DNA of 64,000 nt, taken from NCBI GenBank assembly GCA_044507775.1, contig JBIQIY010000017.1, positions 1 through 64,000 on the forward strand, written 5' to 3'. Under the pieces are notes generated by a model. It was given only the letters and a program-made list of their open reading frames with translations, ran no database searches and was not told the origin of the DNA. Position 1 is the stretch's first letter. The number at the start of each line of letters is the position of its first letter. Below, piece by piece: positions 62,520-64,000 of this stretch. This stretch comes from Chryseosolibacter sp044507775 (GTDB taxonomy: Bacteria; Bacteroidota; Bacteroidia; Cytophagales; Cyclobacteriaceae). The position numbers were made by a program, and so were the translations under genes.

Positions 62520-63983
62520 TTAGAGCAGAGGTGACAACAACCTTGCGACGCGTTCAGGAAATTGCTTGAACACAGGTCGCTGACGCCAGGTTTCCGGCTG
62601 TATCTTTACGGATTTCTGCAAGTCCTCCGCGAAAGTAGCGCGCAATTCCCCGGCGAACTTCGGCCCGTAAACGATAGCATTCACTTCAAAATTCACATCG
62701 AAACTTCTGAAATCCATATTGGCGGTTCCAACGATAGAAATCAGATCGTCGATCACCATCGTCTTTACATGAATAAATCCTTTTTGGTAAAGGTAAATTT
62801 CTACGCCAGCCGACAGCATGTCATCGTAGTAAGACCATGCCGCCGCATTCACAAGCCTGGAGTCGGATATTCCGGGAGCGATGATCTTCACCTGAACGCC
62901 GCCGAGGGAGGCGACCTTCAAGGCATTCATGATCGTTTCGCCGGGAATAAAGTATGGTGTGGTCAACAGAATCTCCTTCTTTGCGAGATTGATCGCCTTG
63001 ACCAGCGACAGCATAATGGTAGAGGTGGGAGAATCGGGCCCGCTGGCTGCTATCTGGACGTTCTCATCCCCGTCGGGATTGGTGCGCGTATCAAAATAAA
63101 AGTTGTCAGGCTGCAGTTTCTGATTGGCGCAGAAATTCCAGTCGCAGAAAAACAAATATTGCAGATACTGCACGCCGGGACCGTCGATCCGGATGTGCGT
63201 ATCCCGCCAGTAAAGCTTGTGCTTTTTCTTCGTCTTGTACTTAGGGTCGTTGATGTACCGGTCACTGATATTCATACCCCCCACAAATCCGCAATTGCCA
63301 TCCACGACAATGATCTTGCGGTGATTGCGATAGTTAATGGGGTTGGCGAGAAGGATAAAACGGATGCGATTGAACGGCCAGGCCTCGGCTCCGGCCGCCT
63401 GCAGTTCACGAATAAACTTTTTCCGGATCGAGCGGCTGCCGAAAGCGTCGTAAATAAGGCGCACCTTCACCCCTTCTTTCGCCTTGCGGATCAGAATATC
63501 CTTGATCTCGTTGCCGACGATATCATTCTCGTAAATGTAATACTCAATATGAATGTGATGCCGCGCGCCTTCAAGCGCCTTGAACACTTCGGGGAACTTC
63601 TCTTCGCCATTCCTCAACAGCTTCACCGCGTTTCCTGTCGTAAGCGGGCTGTAGCTGTCTTTCAGGAGCAGCTTAACCAGGCTTTTCGCTTCGCCAATAA
63701 CGCGCACGTCGCGCTGAAGATTTAGCTCGGTTTTCGATATGACCGCTTCCACAACCTGCCTTCCCAGCGCATCGTCGTCTACGAGCTTCTTGCTGTAGAT
63801 GCGGCGTTTTCGATAATTTGTGCCCAGGGAAAAGTAAAACAAAATGCCTGCGATCGGAATGAAAATCACCAGGAGCAGGTAGGCGAGCGTCTTATTGGTG
63901 CTGGTTGTGTCATAAATGATCCGAAGGCAAACGAGAATCAGAATAATAACATAGATGACATCCAGGATCACGACCCAGTTCAT
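62520..63983 (-). CDS. cls: Cardiolipin synthase
   Basis: This 487-aa membrane phospholipase D-type enzyme joins two phosphatidylglycerols to cardiolipin. Two N-terminal membrane helices (about residues 1-60) precede two HKD motifs, HRKIIVVDGNCGFVGGMN near 221 and HVKTMVIDDLISIVGTANMD near 406. Length and layout are those of ClsA-type enzymes. It lies 15 bases upstream of the P-ATPase gene, so the two are likely co-transcribed. Confidence 0.95.
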   Translation of the reverse strand: MNWVVILDVIYVIILILVCLRIIYDTTSTNKTLAYLLLVIFIPIAGILFYFSLGTNYRKRRIYSKKLVDDDALGRQVVEAVISKTELNLQRDVRVIGEAKSLVKLLLKDSYSPLTTGNAVKLLRNGEEKFPEVFKALEGARHHIHIEYYIYENDIVGNEIKDILIRKAKEGVKVRLIYDAFGSRSIRKKFIRELQAAGAEAWPFNRIRFILLANPINYRNHRKIIVVDGNCGFVGGMNISDRYINDPKYKTKKKHKLYWRDTHIRIDGPGVQYLQYLFFCDWNFCANQKLQPDNFYFDTRTNPDGDENVQIAASGPDSPTSTIMLSLVKAINLAKKEILLTTPYFIPGETIMNALKVASLGGVQVKIIAPGISDSRLVNAAAWSYYDDMLSAGVEIYLYQKGFIHVKTMVIDDLISIVGTANMDFRSFDVNFEVNAIVYGPKFAGELRATFAEDLQKSVKIQPETWRQRPVFKQFPERVARLLSPLL

Positions 63984-64000
63984 GGTGATAGATAACGTCA

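Noticed and set aside
62562..63725. 387-codon plus-strand frame opposite cardiolipin synthase
   Set aside because: It is a shadow frame of the cls gene. Codon structure follows the minus-strand gene.
1..64000. tRNA genes, insertion sequences or prophage
   Set aside because: I looked through the intergenic regions and saw no cloverleaf-like sequence, transposase, integrase or phage gene. A tRNA-specific search was not possible here.

Overview
The window looks like chromosomal DNA of a Bacteroidota bacterium, most likely a Cytophagales member of the Chryseolinea/Ohtaekwangia kind. This is an inference from gene content: a SusC/SusD pair, FG-GAP/ASPIC proteins, a GSCFA protein, a NagB-LmbE fusion, DUF4142 and DUF1579 lipoproteins, no obvious Shine-Dalgarno sites, and roughly half G+C. 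I saw no tRNA, rRNA, insertion sequence, phage gene or CRISPR array. Genes are densely packed, and many tail-to-tail pairs overlap by a few bases.

Layout: 0-9.8 kb is housekeeping and envelope genes: an FKBP isomerase, PriA, a thioredoxin-fold DUF255 protein, a GSCFA protein, a NagB-LmbE fusion and a TPR lipoprotein. 9.8-17.2 kb is a complete histidine operon, hisGDCBHAFI(E). It is preceded by a 25-codon leader peptide with five consecutive His codons and a full set of alternative RNA hairpins ending in a terminator, i.e. a classical ribosome-mediated attenuator. 17.3-23.5 kb holds an SthA-like flavoprotein that has lost both redox cysteines, a PAP2 phosphatase, riboflavin synthase, a membrane-protein/winged-helix pair, a DUF1579 protein and a DUF72 protein.

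23.5-36.6 kb is a surface-uptake locus. On the minus strand it has a DUF5018-like lipoprotein, SusC, SusD and a large FG-GAP/ASPIC lipoprotein. Divergent from these is a c-type-heme FG-GAP protein, which ends opposite a vanadium-haloperoxidase/PAP2-type enzyme. There are no glycoside hydrolases, so it is not a classical polysaccharide utilisation locus. A shared AACGTT(A/T)GCGC motif sits in its upstream regions.

36.9-39.9 kb has a class II aldolase and an ABC exporter sharing a bidirectional terminator. 40.2-50.2 kb is an ADP-heptose and glycan cluster: a GT4 enzyme, a GT4 fused to the GmhA isomerase, GmhB, HldE, two GT9 heptosyltransferase-like proteins, a GT2 and a NodU/CmcH carbamoyltransferase. 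Together these could make and transfer D-glycero-D-manno-heptose and carbamoylate the product. 50.5-64 kb holds a DUF4142 lipoprotein, MarR, a [2Fe-2S] ferredoxin and its reductase, DUF421, a response regulator, an FGE-like lipoprotein, aconitase, GAPDH, a Ca2+-type P-ATPase and cardiolipin synthase.

A separate layer of structure runs through the intergenic regions: degenerate 7-bp tandem arrays, often next to palindromes. At 21.64-21.90 kb and, inverted, at 55.84-56.03 kb the same composite element occurs (AAAGCNN heptamers followed by ~43-bp CCCGAC...GTCGGG palindromes). Several genes end inside such repeats, so their last codons are repeat-derived.
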